From Mycobacterium intermedium (lineage in GTDB: Bacteria; Actinomycetota; Actinomycetes; Mycobacteriales; Mycobacteriaceae), in the NCBI RefSeq assembly GCF_002086275.1, contig NZ_MVHT01000036.1, positions 1 to 57,369 on the forward strand: a stretch of 57,369 bases of DNA. The letters are read 5' to 3'. Positions 1-8,843 of this stretch are shown one piece after another. The notes beneath the pieces were generated by a model. That model was not told where the DNA came from. It ran no database searches and worked only from the letters and a program-made list of their open reading frames with translations. Made by a program: the position numbers and the translations under genes. Each line of letters opens with the position of its first letter. Position 1 is the first letter of the stretch.

Positions 1-469
1 GTTGGCCGGCCGCGCCGGAGCCGCCGGCACCGCCGTTGCCCCACAAGATCCCGCCCGCCCCGCCGTTTTGACCCGTTCCGGGTGCGCCGTTGGTGCCGTC
101 GCCGATCAGCGGTCGCCCCAACAGCAGGTTGGTGGGCGCGTTGATCACGCCCAGCACCGCATCGACCAGGGCCTGCAGCGGGTTGGCCGCAGCCGCTTCG
201 GCGGTGACGTATGCGGCCCCGCCGGCGCTGAGCGCTCGCGCAAACTCGGCTTGAAACGTCGCCGCCTGTGCACTCAACGCCTGAAACTGCTGACCGTGGC
301 TGGAGAACAGTGCCGCAATCGCCGCCGACACCTCATCCCCGGCCGCGACTGCCACGGCGCTGGTGGAGCTTGCGGCCGCGGAGTTGGCCGCGCTCAACGA
401 CCTGCCGATGCTTGCCACATCCGCGGCTGCCGCCGACAACAGATCCGGTGCTGCGATGACGTAGGACAT
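1..469 (-). CDS. PE_PGRS family protein, N-terminal part, cut by window edge
   Basis: Reading the minus strand from the ATG at 469 gives a protein beginning [20 protein letters not shown], a typical PE-domain start, preceded by a GGGAGGAC ribosome binding site. The PE domain covers about residues 1-95 and contains a YVTAE sequence that fits the YxxxD/E type VII (ESX) secretion signal. A linker with [11 protein letters not shown] then leads into glycine-rich GGAGG repeats, where the window ends after 156 codons. These proteins are exported through ESX systems to the cell surface; individual functions are mostly unknown. The C-terminal bulk lies outside the window. Start and family are clear; the specific orthologue is not. 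Confidence 0.93.
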   Translation of the reverse strand, partial: MSYVIAAPDLLSAAAADVASIGRSLSAANSAAASSTSAVAVAAGDEVSAAIAALFSSHGQQFQALSAQAATFQAEFARALSAGGAAYVTAEAAAANPLQALVDAVLGVINAPTNLLLGRPLIGDGTNGAPGTGQNGGAGGILWGNGGAGGSGAAGQ

Positions 470-705
470 GGCTGTCCTCCCAGGTGGGCTCCCGATGGCC
501 CTTCGGAGGGATGATGGAGCACCCAGCGTATGCACACTTCGCGCATAAAAGAGACGAATTAAAAACCTTTACGGCAACGGTAATTTGTGCCGCTGACGTG
601 CGCAAACAGTAAATGAGCAAATCCATGGCGCGAATTACCGATGCGCAAATTTATTACCTGGCATTATCGTCGGTGAACCCGCCGACACCGCCCGGCAGTC
701 GACCC

Positions 706-1011
706 CTAATCGCCAGACAGGTACCGCTCGACGGACGCGACCTTCTGGGTCATCGCGTCCGTGACCCCCGTTCGCCAGTCCGCCTTGATGACGGTGCTCA
801 CCCGCGGAGCCCGCGCGGCAACGGCTTCCACCGCGCGCTGCACCACGGCCATCACTTCCTCCCACGTCTCACCTTCGATCGTGGTGAACATCGAGTCCGT
901 CTTGTTGGGTAGTCCGGATTCGCGAACCACCCGGACGGCCTCGGCGACGATTTCGCCGACACCCTCCCCCACCCCCAGCGGAGTCACCGAAAACGCAACC
1001 AGCACCGACAT
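706..1011 (-). CDS. Thiamine-binding / UPF0045 (MTH1187-YkoF type) protein
   Basis: A 101-residue protein starting [20 protein letters not shown], with the conserved 'TPLG' opening and a [20 protein letters not shown] segment typical of the MTH1187/YkoF fold. This small ferredoxin-like domain forms tetramers and binds thiamine-like ligands in some members. The upstream in-frame GTG/ATG would add 20 residues unlike the family, so the start at 1011 is preferred. It is divergent from dtd with only 32 bp between starts, as I remember for Rv1898/Rv1897c in M. tuberculosis. The physiological ligand here is unknown. Confidence 0.85.
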   Translation of the reverse strand: MSVLVAFSVTPLGVGEGVGEIVAEAVRVVRESGLPNKTDSMFTTIEGETWEEVMAVVQRAVEAVAARAPRVSTVIKADWRTGVTDAMTQKVASVERYLSGD

Positions 1012-1043
1012 GCATCTACTGTGGCATGGCAGCATCGGGGGCC

Positions 1044-1475
1044 ATGCGGGTTCTGGTGCAACGTGTCTCATCAGCGGCGGTGACCGTGGACGGTCAGGTG
1101 GTAGGCAGCATTCGGCCCGACGGGCAGGGTTTGCTCGCGTTCGTCGGCGTAACCCACAGTGACGGGACCGAAAAGGCGCAGCGGCTGGCCGAAAAGCTAT
1201 GGAACTTGCGGATTCTCACCGACGAGAAATCCGCTGCCGACGTGGACGCGCCCATCCTGGTGGTCAGCCAGTTCACCCTGTACGCCGACACCGTCAAGGG
1301 CCGTCGTCCGTCCTGGAACGCCGCGGCACCGGCCGCGGTTGCCGAGCCGTTGGTGACGGCGTTCGCGGAGGCGCTCCGCGGACTGGGCGCACATGTGCAC
1401 ACCGGCGTCTTCGGCGCGCACATGCATGTCGAACTGGTCAACGACGGCCCGGTGACCATCATGCTGGAACTCTGA
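1044..1475 (+). CDS. dtd: D-aminoacyl-tRNA deacylase
   Basis: A 143-residue protein beginning [15 protein letters not shown], the standard N-terminus of the Dtd family; an upstream ATG at 1026 would add six atypical residues. The two signature motifs that form the cross-subunit active site are present: SQFTLYAD near residue 78 and GPVTI near residue 137. Dtd hydrolyses D-amino acids, and glycine mischarged on tRNA-Ala, from tRNA in the cytosol, protecting translation fidelity. Length equals the family norm (about 145). Divergent from the thiamine-binding-type gene. Confidence 0.96.
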   Translation: MRVLVQRVSSAAVTVDGQVVGSIRPDGQGLLAFVGVTHSDGTEKAQRLAEKLWNLRILTDEKSAADVDAPILVVSQFTLYADTVKGRRPSWNAAAPAAVAEPLVTAFAEALRGLGAHVHTGVFGAHMHVELVNDGPVTIMLEL

Positions 1476-1517
1476 GCCGCGCCGACAAGCGAAACCGCGA
1501 CGGGTATTTTCGCCGCT

Positions 1518-2426
1518 ATGACGGCATCGGAATTCGGTTCACTGCGTTCGGACGACGACCAGTGGGACATTGTCAGCAGCGTGGGCTACACCGCACTGCT
1601 GGTGGCGGGTTGGCGCGCGGTGCATGCCTTGAGCCCGCAACCGCTGGTCGTCGATGACTACGCGGAGTCCTTCATCCGGGCATCCGGGGACCCCTATCTC
1701 ACGGGGTTGCTGGACAAGCCCGAGCAGTCTGAGGACGAGACCACCTTCCCCAAGCTGTACGGGGTGCAAACCCGCTTCTTCGACGACTTCTTCATCTCGG
1801 CGGGTCAAGCCGGCATCCGGCAAGCCGTGATCGTCGCGGCCGGTCTGGACTCTCGGGCCTATCGACTTGATTGGCCTTCGGGCACAGTGGTTTTCGAAGT
1901 TGACCTACCGAAAGTCCTGGAATTCAAGACGCGGGTACTTGACGGGCGCGGCGCCCGTCCGAAGGCCCGCCGCGGCGAGGTGGCGGCGGATCTACGCACC
2001 GACTGGCCAACGCCGTTGCAACAGGCCGGGTTCGATCCGCATACACCGAGCGCCTGGTCGGTCGAGGGGATCCTGCCCTACCTGAATGACGAGGCCCAGA
2101 CCGCCCTTTTCACCCGAATCGGTGATCTGTCGGCGCCGGGTAGCCGACTTGCCATTGGTGCGTTGGGGTCGCGCCTGGACCACGCGCAGTTATCGGCTCT
2201 CGAAGCCAGCCATCCCGGTGTGGACATGTCCGGCGACGTGGACTTCTCGGCTTTGACCTATGAGACCAAGACTGACCCGGCCCAGTGGCTGGCCGCGCAC
2301 GATTGGACGGTCGATCCGGTCCGCACCAATCCGGAGCTGCAGATCGGCTATGGGTTGACCCCGACCGATGTCGACCGCAAGCTCGACGAATTCATGCGCT
2401 CGAAGTACATCAACGCATCTCGGTGA
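1518..2426 (+). CDS. Putative S-adenosylmethionine-dependent methyltransferase (TIGR00027 family)
   Basis: A 302-residue protein of the large mycobacterial methyltransferase family formerly DUF574/LCM-like. Visible features are [15 protein letters not shown] near the N-terminus, the SAM-binding [11 protein letters not shown] segment around residues 108-118, a downstream [10 protein letters not shown] strand, and [11 protein letters not shown] near 178. M. tuberculosis has many paralogues; by position this corresponds, from memory, to Rv1896c. Substrate unknown. Its 3' end overlaps the convergent C-N hydrolase gene by 17 bp. Confidence 0.9.
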   Translation: MTASEFGSLRSDDDQWDIVSSVGYTALLVAGWRAVHALSPQPLVVDDYAESFIRASGDPYLTGLLDKPEQSEDETTFPKLYGVQTRFFDDFFISAGQAGIRQAVIVAAGLDSRAYRLDWPSGTVVFEVDLPKVLEFKTRVLDGRGARPKARRGEVAADLRTDWPTPLQQAGFDPHTPSAWSVEGILPYLNDEAQTALFTRIGDLSAPGSRLAIGALGSRLDHAQLSALEASHPGVDMSGDVDFSALTYETKTDPAQWLAAHDWTVDPVRTNPELQIGYGLTPTDVDRKLDEFMRSKYINASR

Positions 2427-3351
2427 ACGCCGGGTTCACGTGTCGGCGGTAGTAGCGGCGCCCGTGCAATCGCTGGTAGTGCCACACCGCAGCGGGCAGT
2501 GCACCGCGCGGATGTAACCAGAAACCCTTGGGCGCGGCGGCTGTTGGCGTTCGGCGCCCGGTCTCCACATCGGCGACGACGACACCTTCCCCTGCGGTGT
2601 GATCGCGGGAGGCCAGCACGGTACCGTCGGCGGCGACGATCATCGCCCCGCCCTCGAACCAGCCGTCGTAACCCAGAGGCAGCCACGGCATGCGACATCG
2701 CAACGGTCCCGAGTGCGCAGCGTGCAGGACCGGGGCCCCAACGTAGGTGGCGAAGGATGCGGCGGCCCGCCAGGCGGTTGCCGCATTGCGCTTTTCCAGC
2801 AGCTCAAAGACAGGGTTAGGCCACCACCGCGGAATAGACCACCAGCCTGAACCGGTCATTGCGAGGTCGATACGTCCACGCAGGCGGCGCACCGTTTGGG
2901 TGCGCATCAATTCCCAGCACACCGCGGCACCCACGGTCAGTCCGCCGGCGTCAATCACCCCGTCGTCGTGTCCGCCCACGTAGAACGCGTTTTCCCACAT
3001 GGTGGGGAGGTCTTTGTCGTGACGACCGACGACGCCGTCCGCAGTGACGAGCAGGTAGGCGTTGCGGACGTCGCAATCGCTGTCCCGGATCAGCAACGAG
3101 CCGCCGATCATGACGCCGTGGCGCTGTGCCAGATTCTGCAACAGCTCGGTGGCCTTACCGTCCGGCGGCAATGCGGCATGGGCGAGCTCGGGCCAGAAGC
3201 CGACACCGGTGGTGAAGAACTCCGGCAGTGCGATCGTCTGCGCACCTTCGGCTACGGCTTGCTCAACCAACCGTTCGGCAATGGCCAGGTTGGCGTCCAC
3301 GTCCGCGGGCACGGCTTCGAGTTGAATCGCGGCACAGCGCATGGAAACCAT
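2410..3351 (-). CDS. Carbon-nitrogen hydrolase (nitrilase superfamily)
   Basis: A 313-residue protein with the full Glu-Lys-Cys triad of the nitrilase superfamily: E44 in LPEFF, K113 in [12 protein letters not shown], and C145 in AAVCWELMR. The family hydrolyses nitriles, amides or carbamoyl groups; the CWELMRT context resembles amidase-like branches and the substrate is not predictable. A start at 3342 (MRCAAIQLE) is equally possible. It is the last gene of a minus-strand operon, 10 bp after the Zn alcohol dehydrogenase, which itself follows the Baeyer-Villiger monooxygenase by 10 bp. I do not recall an equivalent between Rv1896c and Rv1895 in M. tuberculosis, so it looks like an accessory member. 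Confidence 0.88.
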   Translation of the reverse strand: MVSMRCAAIQLEAVPADVDANLAIAERLVEQAVAEGAQTIALPEFFTTGVGFWPELAHAALPPDGKATELLQNLAQRHGVMIGGSLLIRDSDCDVRNAYLLVTADGVVGRHDKDLPTMWENAFYVGGHDDGVIDAGGLTVGAAVCWELMRTQTVRRLRGRIDLAMTGSGWWSIPRWWPNPVFELLEKRNAATAWRAAASFATYVGAPVLHAAHSGPLRCRMPWLPLGYDGWFEGGAMIVAADGTVLASRDHTAGEGVVVADVETGRRTPTAAAPKGFWLHPRGALPAAVWHYQRLHGRRYYRRHVNPAFTEMR

Positions 3352-3361
3352 GCTGCCACGC

Positions 3362-4387
3362 TCAGGGTGTCAGCAGTACCTTAACGTCGTCACCGGACCG
3401 CGCGTCGGCGGTGGCGTAGCCGGTGGGCGCTTCATCCAAAGGCATTGTCGTGGTGAAGATTCCGTCGACATTGAGCCGGCCCGACTGCAGCAGCGGGATC
3501 AACTCCGGCCAGGTGCGCTGTACGGGCGCGGTTGTCATGCGCAGCGTGATGCTGCGCATCAGGCACGACAGGGCGGGCAGTGGAAACGGCTGCAAGTCGT
3601 GGACACCGACAACCGAGACCGTGCCGCCGGGACGTACCGCGTTGAGGGCGTCGTTCAGCGAGGCGTCCGTGGCAACGGCATCGATCACCGAGTCGGCGCC
3701 TCGGCCGCCGGTGGCTGCCAGGATGGCCTCGGCCGCCGGCGCCTTGATCGGGGTGGCACCCCAGTCGGCCGCACGCCGCAAGCGCCCCTCCACCCGGTCC
3801 ACCGCGAAAACCGTTGCGGCGCCCTGCATGAAAGCACTCCGCAGCGAGCACAGGCCGACTGCTCCCAAGCCCACCACCGCCACCGTGCCGCCGTACGGGA
3901 TATCGGCACGTTGAGCGGCGGCCCACCCGGTGGCGAGGTTGTCGGTCAAGAGCAGCGCCTGCTCGGTGTTGATGCCCTCGGGGATCTTACGGAGCAGGAA
4001 GTCGGCGGCCGGTACGGCAAGCAGATCGGCCTGAGCCCCGCCGAGCGCGCCGGAGCCGAAAATCTGCAGACCCGAATAGCACATGACCGGGTCGTTGGTG
4101 GCGCAGCCCGGACAGGATCCGCAGCCGGCCACCGACGAGACCAGGACAGAGTCGCCCACCGCGACGCTTTGCACCTGCGCCCCGACCTCGACCACCCTGC
4201 CGACGGCCTCGTGACCGAGGGCCACCGACTCGGCGAACGGATACTCGCCTTCGTAGAAGTGGAGGTCGGAGCCGCAGATACCGGCCGCGGTCACCTCGAT
4301 GATCGCTGCATCGGGGCCCGGCAGCACCGGATCCGGGCGTGTTTCAACCGCTATGTTGCCGGGTCCGTTGATGACTACCGCTCGCAT
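3362..4387 (-). CDS. Zinc-dependent alcohol dehydrogenase (threonine/sorbitol dehydrogenase-like MDR)
   Basis: A 341-residue medium-chain dehydrogenase. Catalytic zinc ligands sit in ICGSDLH and LGHEAVG, the structural zinc site in GCGSCPGC plus a following cysteine, and the nucleotide-binding loop is VGLGAVG around residue 172. The start at 4387 (MRAVVINGP) is the natural one; the upstream GTG-type extension is unlike the family. By position it matches, from memory, Rv1895. It lies 10 bp downstream of the monooxygenase and 10 bp upstream of the C-N hydrolase, so the three are probably cotranscribed from the promoter carrying a KstR-like box. A role in oxidising an alcohol from ester cleavage or reducing a ketone is inference. 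Confidence 0.9.
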   Translation of the reverse strand: MRAVVINGPGNIAVETRPDPVLPGPDAAIIEVTAAGICGSDLHFYEGEYPFAESVALGHEAVGRVVEVGAQVQSVAVGDSVLVSSVAGCGSCPGCATNDPVMCYSGLQIFGSGALGGAQADLLAVPAADFLLRKIPEGINTEQALLLTDNLATGWAAAQRADIPYGGTVAVVGLGAVGLCSLRSAFMQGAATVFAVDRVEGRLRRAADWGATPIKAPAAEAILAATGGRGADSVIDAVATDASLNDALNAVRPGGTVSVVGVHDLQPFPLPALSCLMRSITLRMTTAPVQRTWPELIPLLQSGRLNVDGIFTTTMPLDEAPTGYATADARSGDDVKVLLTP

Positions 4388-4397
4388 GTCGGCAAGC

Positions 4398-6326
4398 TCA
4401 CTTTCGTTGTCGCAGAATGAAGTTGGGCCAATCGGGGGCACGCACCGCGGCCCAGTAGTCGGGCAGGCGCCAAGGGCTGACGGTATGAATCTCGCCGTCG
4501 GGGTTCTTGAAGTAGGAATGTTTGACGGCGGGATGCGACCACACCATCTGCTTGATCTCGGCCTGCGTCCGTCGATGCCACTCGATGGCGGCAGCAGAAG
4601 TCGGCTCTATTGAATGCATGCCCTCCCCCGCCAAGCGTTCCAAACACAGATTTATATAACGCATTTGCAGCTCGGACTGGAAGATCAGGCTGCCGCCGTG
4701 GGCAAGGTGAGTTCCGGGCCCGTAGAGCAGGAAGAGGTTGGGGAACTCGGGAACCGTGATCCCCAGGTAGGCATATGGACGACGTCCCCATTTGTCACGC
4801 AGATCAATTCCGTTGCGGCCGGTGATCTTCAGCGGCCACAAGACATCGGTGTGGCGAAAGCCGGTGGCGTAGACGATTACATCGATGTCGTGCGCCGAGC
4901 CGTCCTCGGTGACGACGCCGTGCGGGGTGATCCGCTGGATCGGGGTGCGCACCAACTCGACGTTGTCGCGTTGCAGCGTTTGCAACCAGCTGCCGTTGTC
5001 CTGCAGAGTGCGTTTGCCCGTAGCCGGGTAGTCCGGCAGGACCTTGGCCAGCAATTCATCGTCGTCGACCTGACTGGTGATCCACTGGCTGAACATCATG
5101 CGGGCGACGGCGTTGATATCGCTGACGGCGTATTCCTGGTCAGCGTAATTCGGGTCGGCCCGCGCGGCGTCCAACCCTTTGTCGGCGCCCGGCCACAGCA
5201 GCAGGAACCGGTACCACCGCCCGTAGAACGGCAGGTGCCGCATCGCCCAGCGCACGCCGTCTCCCACCCGGTCGTGGTACATCGGATTCGGGAACATCCA
5301 CTGTGCGGTGCGCTGGAACACGGTGAGGTGCTCCACGCGCGACGCGATCGCGGGTGCGATCTGAAAGCCGCTGGCGCCTGCCCCGATCAGTGCTACGCGC
5401 TTGCCGGTCAGGTCGACGCTGTGATCCCAGGCCGCAGAGTGAAATGCGGGCCCGGAAAAGCTGTCCGCGCCGTCAAATTGGGGGATGTACGGCCGATTCA
5501 ACTGACCGACCGCGGTGATGACGGCGCGCGCATTCACGGTGCTCAGCCGGCCGTCGGCCGAGCGCAGCGAAACCCGCCAGACGCCGTCGTCGTCATCCCA
5601 ATCCGCTGCCAGGACCTCGGTGTTCCACCGCACCCGCTCGGCCAGGCCGTGCTTGTCCATAACCCGGGCGAAGTAGTCCTGCAGCTCTGGTTGCTCGGCG
5701 AAGAAGTGCGTCCAGTCGTCGTTGGGTTCGAAACTGTAGCAATAGAAATGATTGGCCACATCGACGCGAGCGCCGGGATAGCTGTTCTCCCACCAGGTTC
5801 CGCCAGGACCGGCGTTCTTTTCGACGATGGTGAAGGGAATGTTGGCTTGTTTCAACCGGATTCCGGCCAGAATACCGGACTCTCCACATCCGATCACGAG
5901 GACGGGGAGCTCGGACGTCTTGTCGGCGGGCAGTGCTGCGGGACGCCGCGGGTCGGCCCCCTCGAGATCCATCTCTTCCAAGAGCAACGGCAGGTATTCG
6001 TCGGGCACATGCTCGCAGGCGGCCCAATCCATCATTTGCCGGATGGTCTCGATGCTCAGCGGCGCAGGCTCGGGGCACCCCCGGTCCCGATACTCGGCGA
6101 TAACGGTGAGCGCCGCGGCGCGGGCGCGCGCCTTGTCCTCCTCCGACATGAAGCCTTGGACTTCGTTGAGAAACAGCCCCATCGGTTTGAAGTCTTGGAT
6201 GAATCGGCGGTCTCCGGTGATATGTACCAGTGACAACAGCAGCGTCGGGATGCTGACGTCCTCCAGAGCTGCGGCGATCTCGGAATCGGAAGTGGTGAAC
6301 GGCAGGCCGGAGTAGGGGCTGCGCAT
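4398..6326 (-). CDS. Baeyer-Villiger flavin monooxygenase (4-hydroxyacetophenone monooxygenase-like)
   Basis: A 642-residue FAD/NADPH-dependent monooxygenase. The start at 6326 is chosen because GGAAAGGA precedes it and the N-terminal domain (SEIAAALEDVSIPTLLL) matches the start of HAPMO-type enzymes. Dinucleotide-binding motifs are GCGESG at residues 146-151 and GAGASG at 315-320. Between them is the Baeyer-Villiger fingerprint FSGPAFHSAAWD at 290-301, fitting FxGxxxHxxxW[PD]. Such enzymes insert oxygen next to a ketone to give an ester or lactone. It is first in a tight operon with an alcohol dehydrogenase and a C-N hydrolase. A KstR-like box lies 108 bp upstream, suggesting induction by sterols; the actual substrate is unknown. 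Confidence 0.92.
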   Translation of the reverse strand: MRSPYSGLPFTTSDSEIAAALEDVSIPTLLLSLVHITGDRRFIQDFKPMGLFLNEVQGFMSEEDKARARAAALTVIAEYRDRGCPEPAPLSIETIRQMMDWAACEHVPDEYLPLLLEEMDLEGADPRRPAALPADKTSELPVLVIGCGESGILAGIRLKQANIPFTIVEKNAGPGGTWWENSYPGARVDVANHFYCYSFEPNDDWTHFFAEQPELQDYFARVMDKHGLAERVRWNTEVLAADWDDDDGVWRVSLRSADGRLSTVNARAVITAVGQLNRPYIPQFDGADSFSGPAFHSAAWDHSVDLTGKRVALIGAGASGFQIAPAIASRVEHLTVFQRTAQWMFPNPMYHDRVGDGVRWAMRHLPFYGRWYRFLLLWPGADKGLDAARADPNYADQEYAVSDINAVARMMFSQWITSQVDDDELLAKVLPDYPATGKRTLQDNGSWLQTLQRDNVELVRTPIQRITPHGVVTEDGSAHDIDVIVYATGFRHTDVLWPLKITGRNGIDLRDKWGRRPYAYLGITVPEFPNLFLLYGPGTHLAHGGSLIFQSELQMRYINLCLERLAGEGMHSIEPTSAAAIEWHRRTQAEIKQMVWSHPAVKHSYFKNPDGEIHTVSPWRLPDYWAAVRAPDWPNFILRQRK

Positions 6327-6433
6327 CGGGTCGATCCTTTCCACCCACTCTGCAATTACGCTACGAATGGTTCGGTAATTGACCGCGGCGCTCACGCTAC
6401 CCCTGGCGACGTCGCGGCGTCTAGTCCCAGCAG

Positions 6434-6447
6434 TAGAACCTGTTCTA
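6434..6447. promoter_or_regulatory. KstR-like operator in the monooxygenase / membrane-protein intergenic region
   Basis: The 14-mer TAGAACCTGTTCTA fits the KstR consensus TnnAACnnGTTnnA exactly and is nearly palindromic. It lies between the divergent Baeyer-Villiger monooxygenase operon and the small membrane protein gene, so one repressor dimer could control both. KstR is the TetR-type repressor of cholesterol catabolism in mycobacteria. Binding here is inferred from sequence only. Confidence 0.72.
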
Positions 6448-6490
6448 ACTTCAAGCAGATCGGCCCTTTTCGGGGGAGACATGGCCAAAA

Positions 6491-6964
6491 ATGGGCTTCG
6501 TGGCCGCACTACTCACCGCCTGCAGTGGCTTCCTGCTCGCCGTCCTCTGGATGGACCTCATGTTCGACGTCCAGGCATTGCGCCGCCGCACCGGGGCGCA
6601 GCCATTGCCCGAGCCGGTGCTGGCCTCCATCGGCGGCTATTACCACCGCGCAACGACCGCCTCGCAACCGATGGGCCGGTTGATCGCGGTGGTGATGCTG
6701 ATCTTGTTGAGCGCGCTCGGGTTTGAGGCCTTTCGCGGTCACGAACCCCCGTGGGTGCTGTGGACGTCGGTCGTGCTGGCGGGTGTTCCCATCGGCTTGG
6801 CGCTGACGCGCACCGTCCCTCGTGCGGTCCGTCTCGGCCACCGCGTGGACACCGCTGCCGAACAGAGTCGCCTGGCGCGCACTGTCGGCCGCGACCACCT
6901 CGTCTGCGCCGCCTGCATGCTTGCGTTTGTGGTCGTGTGGACGGCCCGCGGCCTGTCGGGGTGA
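6491..6964 (+). CDS. Small integral membrane protein of unknown function
   Basis: A 157-residue protein with about four hydrophobic segments: residues 1-24 (GFVAALLTACSGFLLAVLW), about 63-80, about 87-105, and a C-terminal helix about 135-153. No recognised catalytic motif. The Arg/His-rich loop LRRRTGAQPLPEPVLAS suggests a cytoplasmic side. A GGGGGAGA ribosome site lies 11-12 nt before the ATG. It is divergent from the monooxygenase operon over a KstR-like box and lies upstream of the nitronate monooxygenase gene, which has its own box, so expression with sterol catabolism is plausible. Function is not recognised. Confidence 0.75.
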   Translation: MGFVAALLTACSGFLLAVLWMDLMFDVQALRRRTGAQPLPEPVLASIGGYYHRATTASQPMGRLIAVVMLILLSALGFEAFRGHEPPWVLWTSVVLAGVPIGLALTRTVPRAVRLGHRVDTAAEQSRLARTVGRDHLVCAACMLAFVVVWTARGLSG

Positions 6965-7033
6965 TGTCTGTGATAGGTGTTAGTCCCACGACGGTCGACC
7001 TTGCTGGCCAAGTTGTCGACGGCCGTACTAAAC

Positions 7034-7047
7034 TAGAACAGGTTTCA
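7034..7047. promoter_or_regulatory. KstR-like operator upstream of nitronate monooxygenase gene
   Basis: TAGAACAGGTTTCA matches TnnAACnnGTTnnA at all fixed positions and sits 36 bp before the ATG at 7084. I recall the M. tuberculosis orthologue Rv1894c being listed in the KstR regulon, which supports the call. Binding is not shown here. Confidence 0.75.
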
Positions 7048-7083
7048 GTTTTCCTCGCTCGTTAAGGTTCCCCAGGAGCAGAC

Positions 7084-8214
7084 ATGCACACCGCGCTATG
7101 CGACAAACTCGGCATCGAGTTTCCCATTTTCGCTTTCACCCACTGCCGTGACGTTGTGGTGGCGGTCAGCAAAGCCGGTGGTTTCGGCGTGCTCGGCGCC
7201 GTCGGGTTCACTCCCGAGCAGCTGGAGATCGAGCTGAAGTGGATCGACGAGAACATCGGCGACCACCCCTACGGCGTCGACATCGTCATTCCCAACAAGT
7301 ACGAGGGGATGGACTCGCACCTGTCGGCCGAGGAATTGGCCAACACGTTGCGGGCTATGGTTCCGCAGGAACACCTCGACTTCGCCAAGAAGATCCTCGC
7401 CGACCACGGCGTTCCGGTCGAGGACAGTGACGCCGACAGCCTGCAATTGCTGGGCTGGACCGAGGCGACAGCCACCCCGCAGGTGGAGGTGGCGCTCAAG
7501 CACCCGAAGGTGACGATGATCGCCAACGCGCTGGGCACTCCCCCGGCGGACATGATCAAGCACATTCACGACGAGGGTCGCGTCGTGGCCGCGTTGTGCG
7601 GTTCTCCCCGCCAGGCACGCAAGCACGCCGATGCCGGCGTCGACATCATCATCGCCCAGGGCGGCGAGGCCGGCGGCCACTGCGGCGAGGTGGGCTCGAT
7701 CGTGTTGTGGCCCCAGGTTGTCAAGGAGGTTGCCCCCATTCCCGTCCTCGGTGCCGGCGGGATTGGCAGCGGCCAGCAGATCGCCGCTGCGCTGGCGCTC
7801 GGCTGCCAAGGCGCATGGACCGGCTCGCAGTGGCTGATGGTCGAGGAGTCCTCCAACACCCCTGTTCAGCAGGCCGCGTACATCAAGGCCGACAGCCGCG
7901 ACACCGTCCGCAGCCGCTCGTTCACCGGCAAGCCGGCCCGGATGCTGCGCAATGACTGGACCGAGGCGTGGGAGCAGCCAGACAACCCGAAGCCGCTCGG
8001 CATGCCGCTGCAGTACATGGTTTCCGGCATGGCGGTGCGGGCCACCAACCGGTACCCAAACGAGTCGGTCGATGTGGCGTTCAACCCGGTGGGTCAGGTT
8101 GTCGGCCAGTTCCGCAAGGTGGAAAAGTCCGCCGCCGTGATCGAGCGTTGGGTGCAGGAGTACCTCGAGGCGACCGGCAAGTTGAACGAACTGAACGAGG
8201 CCGCGGGCGTCTAG
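7084..8214 (+). CDS. Nitronate monooxygenase (2-nitropropane dioxygenase family)
   Basis: A 376-residue FMN-dependent TIM-barrel protein. Family hallmarks are the early GGFGVLGAVGF loop, GGEAGGHCGEVGS around residues 196-208 (FMN phosphate-side loop with the conserved His), and PVLGAGGIGSGQQIAAALALG. The fold oxidises alkyl nitronates. Some relatives act on other electron-rich substrates, and family members in sterol regulons have unproven roles. Length equals what I recall for Rv1894c. An AGGAG lies just upstream of the ATG and a KstR-like box 36 bp upstream. Cytosolic. Confidence 0.93.
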   Translation: MHTALCDKLGIEFPIFAFTHCRDVVVAVSKAGGFGVLGAVGFTPEQLEIELKWIDENIGDHPYGVDIVIPNKYEGMDSHLSAEELANTLRAMVPQEHLDFAKKILADHGVPVEDSDADSLQLLGWTEATATPQVEVALKHPKVTMIANALGTPPADMIKHIHDEGRVVAALCGSPRQARKHADAGVDIIIAQGGEAGGHCGEVGSIVLWPQVVKEVAPIPVLGAGGIGSGQQIAAALALGCQGAWTGSQWLMVEESSNTPVQQAAYIKADSRDTVRSRSFTGKPARMLRNDWTEAWEQPDNPKPLGMPLQYMVSGMAVRATNRYPNESVDVAFNPVGQVVGQFRKVEKSAAVIERWVQEYLEATGKLNELNEAAGV

Positions 8215-8227
8215 CGGCCGCGTTCAG

Positions 8228-8464
8228 CTAGTCTTCGCCGTCTAGGTCGTCGTCGGCGTCGTCGCGGCCGGTAACGACTTCTTTGACTCTCTCGACGGCG
8301 TACGTGCCGATCTCGATGGAGTTCTGGACGATTCCGCTGGCGCCTCCGGCGATGTCGCCGCGGATGATGTGGCTGGCGTTTTCGACGATGTCGGAAGCCT
8401 TTTCGACGGCGTTGGTGGCGATGTCGCGGAGCGCGTCGACGGCGTCTTTGGGCTCAAAAGCCAT
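8228..8464 (-). CDS. Small conserved hypothetical protein (Rv1893-like)
   Basis: A 78-residue protein starting MAFEPKDAVDALRDIAT after a clear AGGAGAACCTC ribosome site. It is predicted largely helical, with regularly spaced alanine/valine residues, and ends in a very acidic tail (DDADDDLDGED). The codons upstream of 8464 in a longer frame are unlike the family. Convergent with the nitronate monooxygenase gene. Position and size resemble Rv1893 of M. tuberculosis (from memory). No function recognised. Confidence 0.8.
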   Translation of the reverse strand: MAFEPKDAVDALRDIATNAVEKASDIVENASHIIRGDIAGGASGIVQNSIEIGTYAVERVKEVVTGRDDADDDLDGED

Positions 8465-8537
8465 GAGGTTCTCCTGTTCCTTTGCGAATTCTGAATAAGA
8501 CTCTAGACGCAACGAACGCGCTGGACAGGGGTCAAAA

Positions 8538-8831
8538 TCAGTAGTTGACCAGGGTTCGCCAGTAGTCTTCCGGGATTTCGCTGCCAGACCGCAATACCCG
8601 CGCCAGACCGGCCGCCATTGCGATTCCGAGCAGGCCGAGCCAAAGGCCCGCCAGGCCGATGAGCCACCACAGCACTGCGGTGACGGCGGGCCACGGCGAA
8701 AGCACGGCAAGGACCGGGGCGAAGAAGAACCCGAGCCCGATATACCAGGCCGAGCCGGCCCGGTCAGACACCAGCACGAAGCGCAGCCACCGCGGGATCG
8801 GTGATTCGAGCGACTGGCTTTCGCGCTTCAT
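8538..8831 (-). CDS. Small membrane protein (Rv1892-like)
   Basis: A 97-residue protein with two membrane spans, about residues 29-45 (YIGLGFFFAPVLAVLS) and 48-70 (AVTAVLWWLIGLAGLWLGLLG). A charged N-terminus MKRESQSLE precedes them. The C-terminus is short and soluble (EIPEDYWRTLVNY). It follows the Rv1891-like secreted protein gene by 12 bp and may be cotranscribed. No function is recognised; membership is judged from synteny and membrane pattern. Confidence 0.78.
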   Translation of the reverse strand: MKRESQSLESPIPRWLRFVLVSDRAGSAWYIGLGFFFAPVLAVLSPWPAVTAVLWWLIGLAGLWLGLLGIAMAAGLARVLRSGSEIPEDYWRTLVNY

Positions 8832-8843
8832 CCGATACTGCTC

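Noticed and set aside
613..912. 99-codon ORF overlapping the thiamine-binding-type gene
   Set aside because: Most of it is antisense to a conserved gene and only the first 30 codons lie in free intergenic DNA.
4614..6233. 539-codon plus-strand open frame opposite the monooxygenase
   Set aside because: Shadow frame; the minus-strand gene has full cofactor motifs and Baeyer-Villiger fingerprint.
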